From assembly GCF_003114835.2 (NCBI RefSeq), contig NZ_AP025028.1, forward strand, positions 2,818,001 to 2,882,000: a stretch of DNA of 64,000 bases, read 5' to 3'. Under the pieces are notes generated by a model. That model was not told where the DNA came from. It saw only the letters and a program-made list of their open reading frames with translations, and did no database searches. Source of the stretch: Leptospira kobayashii. GTDB taxonomy: Bacteria > Spirochaetota > Leptospiria > Leptospirales > Leptospiraceae. Shown here one piece after another: positions 35,789 through 45,900 of this stretch (positions are counted from its first letter, which is position 1; every line of letters begins with the position of its first letter). Both the position numbers and the translations under genes were made by a program.

Positions 35789-38700
35789 CTTTTTTCATCG
35801 GTGCAGTAAACTCGTTAGCCCCCTTTCCGGTAATTTCATATAACAACGACTGAGCTGTACCGATCACACCGAATCCAGCAGTCCCCAGTAAAGTAAATGC
35901 TGTTCCTATCGGACCGACGGATTGTTTGGTTGGGTTAGTGCTCCAATTTCTTCTAATCCAATGAATTTCATTCATATCTCTATCATGTTCCAAGGAAGCA
36001 ACATCCGCCTGGTTGATACGCATACTTTTATCAAATCCTAAAAAATCGGTCCCCCAACCTGCACCACCAAACATTCCATAATCCGGTATTACAAGATCTA
36101 ACACGGCCCTGCCTATTGCTCCGGGAAACCCTGTTGCATAACGTTCTCTCGGATCGTGTTTTTCATCGGTTCCGTTCAATATATTTTTTACTTCGGTAAC
36201 TTCTTCCCCTTTCGGACTACCATACATATCCAATTGCCCGAGAGTTAAAATATTTGCCACATCCATTGTGGTAGTAACAAATGTTCCGATCAACCCCGCT
36301 CCTGCCGCAGCAACATCACGAACCAGAATATCCCCTAAATTATAAAATCCTTTCCCTATATCGGAAATTCCTTCCCGAATTGACCCAACCTTTCCTAAAG
36401 TTAAAACATTTGCAGTAGCGGATACCGTGCCTGCAAAAACATCGCCAACAGCACCTAACATTCCACCTATGACAGGAACCTTATGAAACCCGTCTCTTAA
36501 GGAAGAAGATCCTACAACTGCCAATTCTGCAACGCCTGTTCCGAGATCCGATAGAATTTCCCCTACATCACTTAAACCTCTCCCTAATTCAGAAATACCT
36601 GCGCGAAACGATCCTGCCTGACCCAATGTAACTACATCCGTTGCGGAAGATAGAGTTCCTGAAATGATATCGCCTCCAGCACCTAACAATTTTCCTACAA
36701 GCGGAACATTTCTTAATACATTTCCCAGACTCGAATTTTTTTCCGAAGAGACTGCAGCGCTTTGTGCGGCACTTATATTTTCTTGTGCCCAGCTCATTTC
36801 TCCCGCTTGAAAACCGTTTTCGGAGACGCTTCCTAATTTTACCCCATTGGTTTGCGCAGAGGCAACCAAACCGTCTTTGCCCATGTTCAAAGAAAAACCG
36901 GTTCTAGTGCCAGGGTCGGTATAACTCACTCCGGCGGAAACTCCTCCTCCGTTTAAATCGTAATTTGCAGATACGTTTGCTCCATCTAACGGTCCTTTGC
37001 CGCCATAATTCACACCAATCGAAGATGTTCCGCTCGTTGAATGATTAATGCTAAACTGAGTACCGAGAGGACCTCCGCTGGAAAGCGAAACGGAAGTAGC
37101 TCCTCTTTCTGAGAAAGAAATGGATGCATTATTTGTTTTATTTCCAAGTCCCAAGGAACCACCCCAACCGTTTTGTTTATCGTAAGTAACTCCGATTCCC
37201 AATCCTACTTTATCGCTTCCTTCCCTTAAAAGATCTGCGACCATGTTTCCCTGGAATGCTCCGGCTGTGACGACTCCTAAAACACCATTTGCCAAACCGG
37301 CTAGCGCACCCTTGGCACCGTTCCTTGTTCCATCCACTACTTGAACGGCAGCTTTGACAACGGCAGCACCGACGTTTGCCGCCACATTCGCACTGGCACC
37401 CACCGCGGAACCTATGGAACTCATCGCTCCCTGCAAACCTGCACCCAATGCCCCACCGGCACCTAACGTAGCAACGGTTACAATTGCAGTGATAACTGTT
37501 GAACGGGCCGCTTCTTTTTGCGCTTTTTTATCGGCTTTCTTTTGCAGTCTTTTTCCGTATTCTTGTCGAAATACAGTATTCGTTATGTCTTTGTCCCAAC
37601 CTGTTGCTTTTACAATCTCATCCACAACAATTCGTTGTCCGACTTCCTTAATGATACCTTCTTTGTTTTTCCAAGTAGGTATTTGGGAAGAATAACTCAA
37701 ACTACTTGCTTTCATCCCTAACATCTGATTTGCGTAAGCTTCCGATTGAATCTCCGACCAACTTGAATCCAGAGTGCCTGCATGATTCAATTGATTTCCC
37801 TGGCTGATCGCCTTTTGGATGTCTCTCTCCTTTGCACCGAAAGCAACGGCAGCAGTCTTAATGATTCCTCCTGCGATTCCGGTTATCTGAGAACTTATAT
37901 TTGCAATCGGATTGGATCTGACTGCCCTCCGAGCTTTTTTAGCAGCCATACTTCCTTCATAATCAGTCAACATCTGACCTACGACGGAAGCGGGTAATCC
38001 GGAAGCAGTAGAGACAGCTTGTGTCGTATAACTTTTAATCAACGCCTTTTCGTTGGCTCGTATTTCCTGGTATGTAGTTTTCGCTCCGTTGATTCGATCC
38101 AACTTTGCATCTACCGCTTTTGACCCAAATACGGTCTTTGCACCGGAAATCGCAAGCCCGGTTACCAATGCATTCGTAGCACCGCTCAAACCGAAAGTCA
38201 TTACATTCCCTATTTCATTCATCGCCGCATATGTTTTGGTCGCGATGTTTCCGATAGAACGAACTGGATCTTTGATCGACATGGTATTCGCTCTTTTTTT
38301 AATATTATTCGCCTGCATACGACCACGCACAAGGCCGACCATGTCGGATAACATTTGTATTTCCTGATCGCTTCCGCCTGTAGCACGAATGAATGCAGCC
38401 GCTAACTCCGTATTGATTTTATCCTCTACTTTATTTTTAAGCGCTGCCTGAACACCGGCCATACCTCCTGAGAGATAAGCCATAATCATATCCTTTAAGA
38501 AAGCATCTCTCTCTTCTGCAGCTTTCTTTTCGGCCTGAAAATTTTTCTCATTTTTCAATTCAACTTCACGAATGGACGCTGAGGCTTGGGTCAACATTTT
38601 AGAATCCCGATCCAAAGCTTTACTGAAAAAATCATTCATCACCGTGTTTGCCTGCGCGTCCACATCAGCCCATTCACTGTCTTCCCAGGCGTCAAACAGA

Positions 38701-41700
38701 TCTTTGCCTTTCGGAGCGGTTACAGGGTTGATTTGAGATAAATTAATATGCCTAACTTCGTTTTGCGTCCCGCTTATATAAGTTCCCGCACTTTGCCCTC
38801 CTATCCTACCGTTGCTTATGATTTTTGATAAAGTGACTCCTCCGTTGTTATCATAAGCGATATCGAATTCTTTTTTCAAAAGATCCTGGCATTTGGAAGG
38901 ATCCAGATAACAAGTGCCAGCTGTTTCTTTCTCTTCGTCGGTTAAAGTCAATCCTTCCGTCTGGCCAATTCGGATTTTTTCTTCACGGCTTAAGGACTTT
39001 ACAATCATTCCGTTTTGGATTTCATATCCTTGGGATGCAAGTAGAGATATTTCGCTTTTAAACGTGTTATTGAAATCCTCCGATTGCAATTTAGACAATC
39101 GTTTCTCTTCCTCCTGACATGCCGCATAATGGGAACTACCTACTACGCAAAACCCCTCGAATTTCTGACCTGTGTATTCATAGTTCGCTTGTTTTTTGAG
39201 TATTGCATTTACCTGACTTGCAGTCAGATTCCCGATAGTTCCATTCAATTTCAAATTGCCGTTTTCATCCCACTTGGCACTCCATTTGGAATCCCAATCC
39301 ACTGTATATGCCATTTGATTCACGATCTTCGACTGTTCCAGTTTTGCAGCAATGGAATTGTTTTCATTCATGGAAAGTATCTGAGAGAGCTGATACACTC
39401 CATTCGCAGTTTTTCCAAAAACATCTGTTAGTTCCTTTCCGTCGACGGTAATGCTTGTATCTACTTTTTTCTCATTAGCAGCATTCAATATACTGAACTT
39501 TTGAGTTGTGCCTCCGGAAGAAATGCCGACCGCATTGAATGCCGCCTGCTGAATCGAACCGACGAGCCCGCTTGCAAATCCTCCCGTAGAATTGGTGATT
39601 CCGTATCCTGAATTTGCATCAAGACTTCCGGTCACGCTTGCGTACATTCTGTCAGTAATCAGATCTCCGCTTTGCAATGCGGTATCAAATCCTATTCTAT
39701 TGGAAACCTTCACAAAAGGATCTGCTCCCATTCCGCCGAATCCGGCTAACATGGAATCACTCTTAGTCGCAGGAATATCAGTGAACGTGAATTCGGTTTT
39801 ACTCAATGTATCCAATTGACTAGTATAATTGTCCGATATGGATTTTGCTCCTGTAGCAATATGCAAATCCGTCACTGTTGATTTAAAAGTATTTTGGATA
39901 GCTCCCGATATGATATTGGCATCCTGAGTATTTTTCAACTCGGAGACTTTTGAATATAATTCTTCCCATTTATTCAGGCCTGCGTTTCTCTCTTCTTCCA
40001 TTTTGCTAATCCATGCGGATTTTTTGGATTCCAAGTCCGACAATGATCTTTCATAATCCTCTTTCGCCTGCAGCTTCAAAGAATCGGAACTTACCTTCCA
40101 TTGATCGTAGAACGAATTATAGCTGGCGACCTGCGCTTCCCAGTTTCCGATCGCAGGAGCGATCACATTTTTATACTGATTCAATTGACCGCTTAAAGAT
40201 GTGAAATTTCCGCTCCAATAGGCGGACTGTGCATCCGCATTAGGATCATACATTTGATAGGCGACGTCATAACCGATCTGCCCCATCTGAAACCAATCCG
40301 TCCAAAAGAAGAAAGGTGGATAATATCGGTTAGCTCCCCAAGTCCAAGTGGCACCGTGATCTCGGTTCCAATTCATTTGAGTATTGCTTTCATTCAAATT
40401 TGCGATTCCGTCACTATTGATACCTCCTGCCCAATCGGTATAAACATTGGTGGCAAGAATACTTACCGTTCTCCCCCCACCTACGTAAGCTTCTACCATC
40501 CCCTTAATTCCATTCGTATCTCCATTGACGATCGCAAGTATCATCTCTTTAATTTGCGAATCTACAATTCCGGAAAAAGCGCCTGAAGAATCCCTTCTCC
40601 AAATACTCTGTTGGCTGCCGCTTACATTGCCAAACGAATACCAACCCGCATTCACAGCCTGGACATAGGAGGACAAATCACCTAATCCATATTTGGAGGT
40701 GGAATGAATCGAATTTTGTGTCGTAGTAATTTGTTTGGAATAATCAACTTGAGTTAAATGAGCTGAATTCGTTTGGTCAGCCAAAAAATTATTTATCTCC
40801 GTTGAAATCGTTGTAAGAACGTTTGAAGTATCCAGGCTTGCATTGGCTAACACCGCATTCAATCTTACCACCAAACCGTTCATAGTTTGACCTGCTGCAT
40901 TCAACTGACCGTTATTCGCATCTCTATATAAGCAGGAAGAGGACTGGTTACAAGGTTGATCGAGCATTCCCTGAAACTGGCCGACAATTCCCCGAATCGC
41001 ATCCTTCACAATCGACTTATAAGAATCGATCGCGGACAAATTGTCCGAAAAAGTCGCTTCCGAGTCATTCATGGATTGGATAAAGGAATCGTATTTATTT
41101 TGGATTGTTTCCAACGAACCTGCAAAATCATTCAAGCCGGATTGATACGTCTGATTGAAATTTGCATTCCAACTATTTGCAGCGGAAACAATTTGTTGTT
41201 GTAACTGACTTGCTTGAAAATTCGGATCCTGAGGCCCACTGAATGTTGCCTGCATCCCCAATCGACTCAAATAGGATTGATCCACCCGATTCGAATTCAA
41301 TCTCGCTACGAACTCGTTTCTGTTTTCCAACATATGAAGATTCGCTTCATTTTCCCATTCGTTCATCGCAGCTATCTTTTGCGAATCCAGTTCTCTTTGC
41401 ACATAATCCTTGTATGCATCGACACTATTAAACGAATCGTTTGTAGTTATGTTGGAAACGTAATCATATATCGCATTGTCGGCAGCCGCTTCCCAATAAG
41501 CACGCAACACTCCTTTATAATAATTTACCTGATCCGTCCAAGTCGCGGTATTGCCCAAAAAATAACTTTGGCCGTACACTTGGTTCATTAGATTTGCATT
41601 GTATTCTTCCAGTTGAAGTTGGGGGATAACTTCCTGAGATATGATTGTGCCGGTAAAAAACAGGGAAAACACGAAAGAAAATAGACACAAACCTGCCTGC

Positions 41701-41789
41701 ATTTTGGTAATCGGCGAGTATTCCCGATGGAATTTGGATATTTTACTTCCATCGGCATGATCCATTTGCCTCTTCAAAACTGTTTTCAT
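35781..41789 (-). CDS. Giant Leptospira-family protein (TIGR04388-like) with novel C-terminal domain
   Basis: 2002 residues from the ATG at 41789 (an in-frame TTG lies two codons earlier). The N-terminal part, from the hydrophobic segment through EVIPQLQLEEYNANLMNQVYGQ, and the Gly-rich beta repeats match the other giants. It lacks the RREDG junction motif. After ENISAAQSAA come two similar repeats of about 75 residues (NVPLVGKLLGAGGDIISGT and KVPVIGGMLGAVGDVFAGT), each strongly hydrophobic, then a short unique end with GMFGGAGWGTDFLGFD and VASLEHDRDMNEIHW. The EHD segment after a Gly-rich turn recalls phospholipase A2-like toxins, but this is weak. A lipoprotein gene overlaps its stop. Confidence 0.8.
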   Translation of the reverse strand: MKTVLKRQMDHADGSKISKFHREYSPITKMQAGLCLFSFVFSLFFTGTIISQEVIPQLQLEEYNANLMNQVYGQSYFLGNTATWTDQVNYYKGVLRAYWEAAADNAIYDYVSNITTNDSFNSVDAYKDYVQRELDSQKIAAMNEWENEANLHMLENRNEFVARLNSNRVDQSYLSRLGMQATFSGPQDPNFQASQLQQQIVSAANSWNANFNQTYQSGLNDFAGSLETIQNKYDSFIQSMNDSEATFSDNLSAIDSYKSIVKDAIRGIVGQFQGMLDQPCNQSSSCLYRDANNGQLNAAGQTMNGLVVRLNAVLANASLDTSNVLTTISTEINNFLADQTNSAHLTQVDYSKQITTTQNSIHSTSKYGLGDLSSYVQAVNAGWYSFGNVSGSQQSIWRRDSSGAFSGIVDSQIKEMILAIVNGDTNGIKGMVEAYVGGGRTVSILATNVYTDWAGGINSDGIANLNESNTQMNWNRDHGATWTWGANRYYPPFFFWTDWFQMGQIGYDVAYQMYDPNADAQSAYWSGNFTSLSGQLNQYKNVIAPAIGNWEAQVASYNSFYDQWKVSSDSLKLQAKEDYERSLSDLESKKSAWISKMEEERNAGLNKWEELYSKVSELKNTQDANIISGAIQNTFKSTVTDLHIATGAKSISDNYTSQLDTLSKTEFTFTDIPATKSDSMLAGFGGMGADPFVKVSNRIGFDTALQSGDLITDRMYASVTGSLDANSGYGITNSTGGFASGLVGSIQQAAFNAVGISSGGTTQKFSILNAANEKKVDTSITVDGKELTDVFGKTANGVYQLSQILSMNENNSIAAKLEQSKIVNQMAYTVDWDSKWSAKWDENGNLKLNGTIGNLTASQVNAILKKQANYEYTGQKFEGFCVVGSSHYAACQEEEKRLSKLQSEDFNNTFKSEISLLASQGYEIQNGMIVKSLSREEKIRIGQTEGLTLTDEEKETAGTCYLDPSKCQDLLKKEFDIAYDNNGGVTLSKIISNGRIGGQSAGTYISGTQNEVRHINLSQINPVTAPKGKDLFDAWEDSEWADVDAQANTVMNDFFSKALDRDSKMLTQASASIREVELKNEKNFQAEKKAAEERDAFLKDMIMAYLSGGMAGVQAALKNKVEDKINTELAAAFIRATGGSDQEIQMLSDMVGLVRGRMQANNIKKRANTMSIKDPVRSIGNIATKTYAAMNEIGNVMTFGLSGATNALVTGLAISGAKTVFGSKAVDAKLDRINGAKTTYQEIRANEKALIKSYTTQAVSTASGLPASVVGQMLTDYEGSMAAKKARRAVRSNPIANISSQITGIAGGIIKTAAVAFGAKERDIQKAISQGNQLNHAGTLDSSWSEIQSEAYANQMLGMKASSLSYSSQIPTWKNKEGIIKEVGQRIVVDEIVKATGWDKDITNTVFRQEYGKRLQKKADKKAQKEAARSTVITAIVTVATLGAGGALGAGLQGAMSSIGSAVGASANVAANVGAAVVKAAVQVVDGTRNGAKGALAGLANGVLGVVTAGAFQGNMVADLLREGSDKVGLGIGVTYDKQNGWGGSLGLGNKTNNASISFSERGATSVSLSSGGPLGTQFSINHSTSGTSSIGVNYGGKGPLDGANVSANYDLNGGGVSAGVSYTDPGTRTGFSLNMGKDGLVASAQTNGVKLGSVSENGFQAGEMSWAQENISAAQSAAVSSEKNSSLGNVLRNVPLVGKLLGAGGDIISGTLSSATDVVTLGQAGSFRAGISELGRGLSDVGEILSDLGTGVAELAVVGSSSLRDGFHKVPVIGGMLGAVGDVFAGTVSATANVLTLGKVGSIREGISDIGKGFYNLGDILVRDVAAAGAGLIGTFVTTTMDVANILTLGQLDMYGSPKGEEVTEVKNILNGTDEKHDPRERYATGFPGAIGRAVLDLVIPDYGMFGGAGWGTDFLGFDKSMRINQADVASLEHDRDMNEIHWIRRNWSTNPTKQSVGPIGTAFTLLGTAGFGVIGTAQSLLYEITGKGANEFTAPMKKDE

Positions 41790-41795
41790 ATGCAA

Positions 41796-42203
41796 TACCT
41801 GTTATATTAAGAAGTCTTTACTTAAAAAATGAAACCGCCTTTGACCCGCTAAAGCTCAAACTTGTATCATTTTTTTTCTCACCTTGAAAGAAAATTTTGG
41901 AAATAATTTATAAATTATTCTTTTTTCGGACGAGTAAAGATGTACCAAATGGGATATCGTTTGTAGAAAATCAGAATTCAATAAAATCAGAAAAACAGAA
42001 TATATTTAATTATAATTAATATTTTTATAATATATTAATATTTCTAATTTCAAAAAAAAATAAAATACCAGGATTTTGTATTTTTCATCATAAACAAAAC
42101 ATCACATTCATATGATTAGGTGAGGACTCAAAGGAAGGATAGTTAGCCTCTACCGGTTTTTTATGGGCGCCTCGGATTGATTCGATAATTCCGGATAATT
42201 CCT
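41796..42203. other. Intergenic region between the second and third giant clusters
   Basis: The part next to 41789 holds a possible -10 (TATAAC) and a weak AGG ribosome site for the giant gene on the minus strand. 41985-42065 is almost pure A/T with short self-complementary runs (AATATATTTAATTATAATTAATATT). No gene is seen. Confidence 0.45.
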
Positions 42204-42302
42204 GATCCCCGACCGGGGGCTCTTCCGCGACTCCGCCGATCGCGGCTTCGGTCCTTCGGACGGCGGCCTTTGGCCGCCTCGCTCCGATCCCTGGCGCTGG
42301 GG
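42204..42302 (-). repeat. GC-rich hairpin repeat family D, copy 2
   Basis: On the minus strand it has GGATCGGAGCGAGGCGGCC-AAA-GGCCGCC, then GTCC-GAA-GGAC, then GTCGCGGAAGAGCCCCCGGTC, matching 5050-5136. Its left boundary GGGGAACTCA runs into the stop codon of the lipoprotein gene at 42306. Confidence 0.75.
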
Positions 42303-42305
42303 AAC

Positions 42306-42965
42306 TCACTCCATGTTTTCCCATTCTTCGTAAACATTATTCAATCTTGGTCGTGGACATCGTCCGACATATTCGCTTATGTAGTTACGTGGATATTTAT
42401 TGTCAAAATCGGATGATAAAAATGTCCGCAAAACTAAAGGCTCCTTATCCTCATATAAAACTTTAATAACATAGTCGATATTATAAAAGATAATCGAGTT
42501 TGTTTCTGACGGCTCACCCAGATTTGTTAGAGAAAATTCGATCTTCGTTACTGGTTTTGAAAACAAATCATCGAAACCACAATAGATATCTTTACCATTT
42601 TTTTTATAATCACTGATCCATATATCAAAAGCCGCTTCCGTGATTCTTTTGTCCCCGAGTTTTGTACGAAGATCACCAGCCATTGTTGTACTCTTTACAA
42701 TAGCTTCGAAATTTTTATTCTTTATGTCTTCTCTTAGCTTTATAATAAAAGGAACGACTTCCTTAATAGAAATCTCTCTTGGATCCATTTCATATTTTAT
42801 AAAATCTTCTTCTGAACTTTTGTTTCTTATATAAAATATCCCAGGAGATAATTCCTCTCTTTCGGGCCCCTTGATCCAATCCTTACCATAGCGTTTCTTT
42901 TTGCAGCCATTGGAAGCAAATAGAAACAAACAAATGACTAATAATATTAATTTACTATATTTCAT
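42306..42965 (-). CDS. Lipoprotein, candidate immunity partner of the 2792-residue giant
   Basis: 219 residues. The signal peptide ends in a spirochaete-type lipobox FASNGC (Cys21), followed by a basic stretch (KKKRYGKDW). The mature part is mixed helix and strand with no recognised family. The start forms an ATGA overlap with the stop of the giant gene, so the two are translationally coupled. It differs from the partner genes of the other giants. An immunity role against the M23 domain is inferred; a chaperone or surface-assembly role is the alternative. Confidence 0.7.
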   Translation of the reverse strand: MKYSKLILLVICLFLFASNGCKKKRYGKDWIKGPEREELSPGIFYIRNKSSEEDFIKYEMDPREISIKEVVPFIIKLREDIKNKNFEAIVKSTTMAGDLRTKLGDKRITEAAFDIWISDYKKNGKDIYCGFDDLFSKPVTKIEFSLTNLGEPSETNSIIFYNIDYVIKVLYEDKEPLVLRTFLSSDFDNKYPRNYISEYVGRCPRPRLNNVYEEWENME

Positions 42966-45900
42966 TTTGCCGATAGCTCTCGCAGAAAATAGTCCGCATT
43001 TACCAAATAACCGACTATCGTTTTTTTATCTTCGCCGTACATTGGCTCATAATAATCTTTACTGATTCCTATTGGCTCGTTTTTAGTTTGCACTTCCAAG
43101 TGCAAATGGGCTCCGGTGGAACTGCCTGTCGTCCCAAGCTCTCCAAAGGTTGTATTTCTAGTTATCAGATTTCCAGCGGTTGTATATTTTTCTGATGGTA
43201 GCTTATCCAAATGTTTATAAGTCACTTCATAAGCCTGGCCGTCGATTATCGTTTTCATCTTTACTGAATTTCCATTTGAACTAAAATTCTTTGCTATATC
43301 CTTCGGATCCCCAGTCGTCAACTCTCGAGGTAACATCGCTACCTCGGCAGCACTTAAATTTACACTTACCTTAACATTATTTTGAAATTCCAAACGATAA
43401 AAATTTCCGTCTTTGTACTGTACTCCTGTCTTCCTAAAGTCCGTCGGTTTAAACTCGGAGTCTATCTCTAATAATTTCTCATTTGATAATCGATTCCCCT
43501 TTGAATCATAAAAGCCTGCTGTATCCGTCTCTGCATTCAAATACACTACTCCAGCATTCAATAGTTTCTGAGAACTTGGAATATAAATTGATTGTCCTTT
43601 GGTAGAATCAATGATAGTTCCGTCGGTAATGCTTCGAATAGGATCCCCTATCCTACCCCCGATATCAACTCCTTTATGGGGATTCCCCGTTACGTATTCG
43701 TAAATATCATGACCACGGCCATAACCATCCCAACCAAAACTTGAATTGTATGTTATAGTTCGCCCTGTACCCGCAGGGTTGATCACTCCGTCGGGAAGAG
43801 TAAGCTCCCTTTTGGCATTGGATAGATATTTACTTACTTCGGCTACATTGATGTTATTTAATCGCTCTGATAGAAATTTAACCTTAGCCTCTCGAGCTTC
43901 AAGAGACTTACTCATTGAGTCCAATTGCTCTAGTTTAGCAGCATTCAAAGGAGTCTTTGAGAGTGCTTCGATTATTTCCTTATGGATTCGTTCTTTGGTA
44001 TCAGATATTGCATTCAGTTCAGTGACTGCATCATCTTTCATACGAATTAAATAATTCGCTACAGATTCTCCCTCTTTCATCATGATCACATTGGTAGAAA
44101 TATTCTTGTCAAGTGCCTTACTTTTTACTTCCAATTGCCCAATTTCTTTTCTAATACTTGCCTTTTGTTCTTTAGTTAGATTCGATGCTTGTAAATCCGC
44201 TTCTAACTTTGATTTCCGATCAGCAAGGTCCAGCCTCTGATCAAAAATATCTTTTCTTGAAGATACATTTTGAGCTACATAATTATCAAACAATTCCTTA
44301 TTATTCAAAACTGCCTTCAACGCGATACTCGCTTGAGTTTTGTCAAGCTGATCCGGGTTATGACTTTGGTTATTATCGATAATGACACGATTCAATGTTT
44401 CGTTAGATTTTGCCCTCGCTTCATTTTGTTTGATTTCCAACCACTTGACCATTGATTCTTTATCTGCCTTCAACTCAGTAATGACTGTTTTAATTGCATT
44501 TTCTCTGATCATTTGGGAATCTGAATTATCAGTTATAGAAGACTGATTTTTTCCTTCAATTCCAGATCTAACCATGGCGTCCTTTAACATTATGAAATAA
44601 GTTCTTGCCTGACTCGGCACAGTAACATCTGACAATATTTTATCTATCAACGCAGGATTATCCATATAACGCATTACATCCGTATCTGTCTTTACTGATC
44701 CGAGTATTCTGTCAATGTCTGATATCAATTTATTATTATTTTCTATAATACTGCGGACTGACTTCAACTTATTAGCATTTGTCTCCCCAACCAACATTTT
44801 TTCGACGATTGCTTGCTTTGCTTTTAAAGATTCCGATGTGACTCCGTAGTCAGTTTTCTTAAACACCACAGTGCCATCTTTTGCGGTGGCTGAATTAAGT
44901 TGCGTCTTATATTCACTAATTTGCGCATCAATTCCGGCATTTGCTTTTGCCAGTTTGTTCTCTGCAGCTTTTAATTCTTTCGGATTCAGTTGAGCTGTTA
45001 CAGTTTTGAGATTGCTTTCGGTCTTTGCTAAAGTGGCTCTTAGTGCTTTAATTTCAGCGTCACTTTCCTTATAGCCATCGGACAATTTCTTGTCTATTTC
45101 TCTATGAAGATCGAATTGTTTCGTCAATAACTCAGGTTTCTGAGCCCGTAGTTTTTTATATTCCTCTGTCGATTTGATTTCCGCGATCTTTGCCGTAGCA
45201 TCTATTTTGTCCTTCAGATACTTTTTACCAGAATCCGTTTGGGAAAGGATTCTTTCTGTCTCCGGATGCAGGCCGGAGGATCCTTTCGGTATTTCTTGTG
45301 CTGATAAACCAGGAGCAACCAATGCTTCTATAAATCTTCCCGTTGTGTTCAATCCATCCCCAATAGCTTTAAGGAATTTATCTTTCAGATTCGGTTCACC
45401 GGTTACTTTATCTTTTTTAGGTTTCTTAACAACTGTTGTTTCTTCTTTCTTAGTCTCTACCGCCAATTTCTTCTTAGGCGTCTTGACATCTCCCTCTTTC
45501 ATCAATTTCTTAATTTGCTCGCTCGCTTCACGAGCAGCATTTCGATCAGCAGTGACACCGGAAGTTCCGTTATCAGCTATCTCCGGATTAGCATTATAGC
45601 GAATGATTTCAAATTGTTTGTATAGCGCTTCTTGCTTCGGTGTGAGTTTGTTTTCGTAAGCTAGTTCTTGCAGTTTTCCATATAACTCTTTTTCTTCTTT
45701 AGTTAATCTATAATCCTGCGTAGAATCCGAATCGTCCTCCGGCTTATCTCCTCCCCCCTCTTCATCTTCCTTCCTTCTCGCCACAACTTCCGTAACCCGA
45801 GGAGTGCTTTCACTACCATTCGAAGATCCATTACCACCTAATCCTACAAAAGCGATTGCTCCGGCTGCCAAAGATGCAAGCGCAGTGCCAGTAATTGCTT

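Noticed and set aside
41985..42065. Possible replication origin in the A/T-only stretch
   Set aside because: No DnaA boxes, partition genes or replication genes are nearby; ordinary AT-rich intergenic DNA explains it.
42088..42324. Short minus-strand frame through the D repeat
   Set aside because: It is created by the GC-rich repeat, overlaps the lipoprotein gene and has no ribosome site or recognisable protein.
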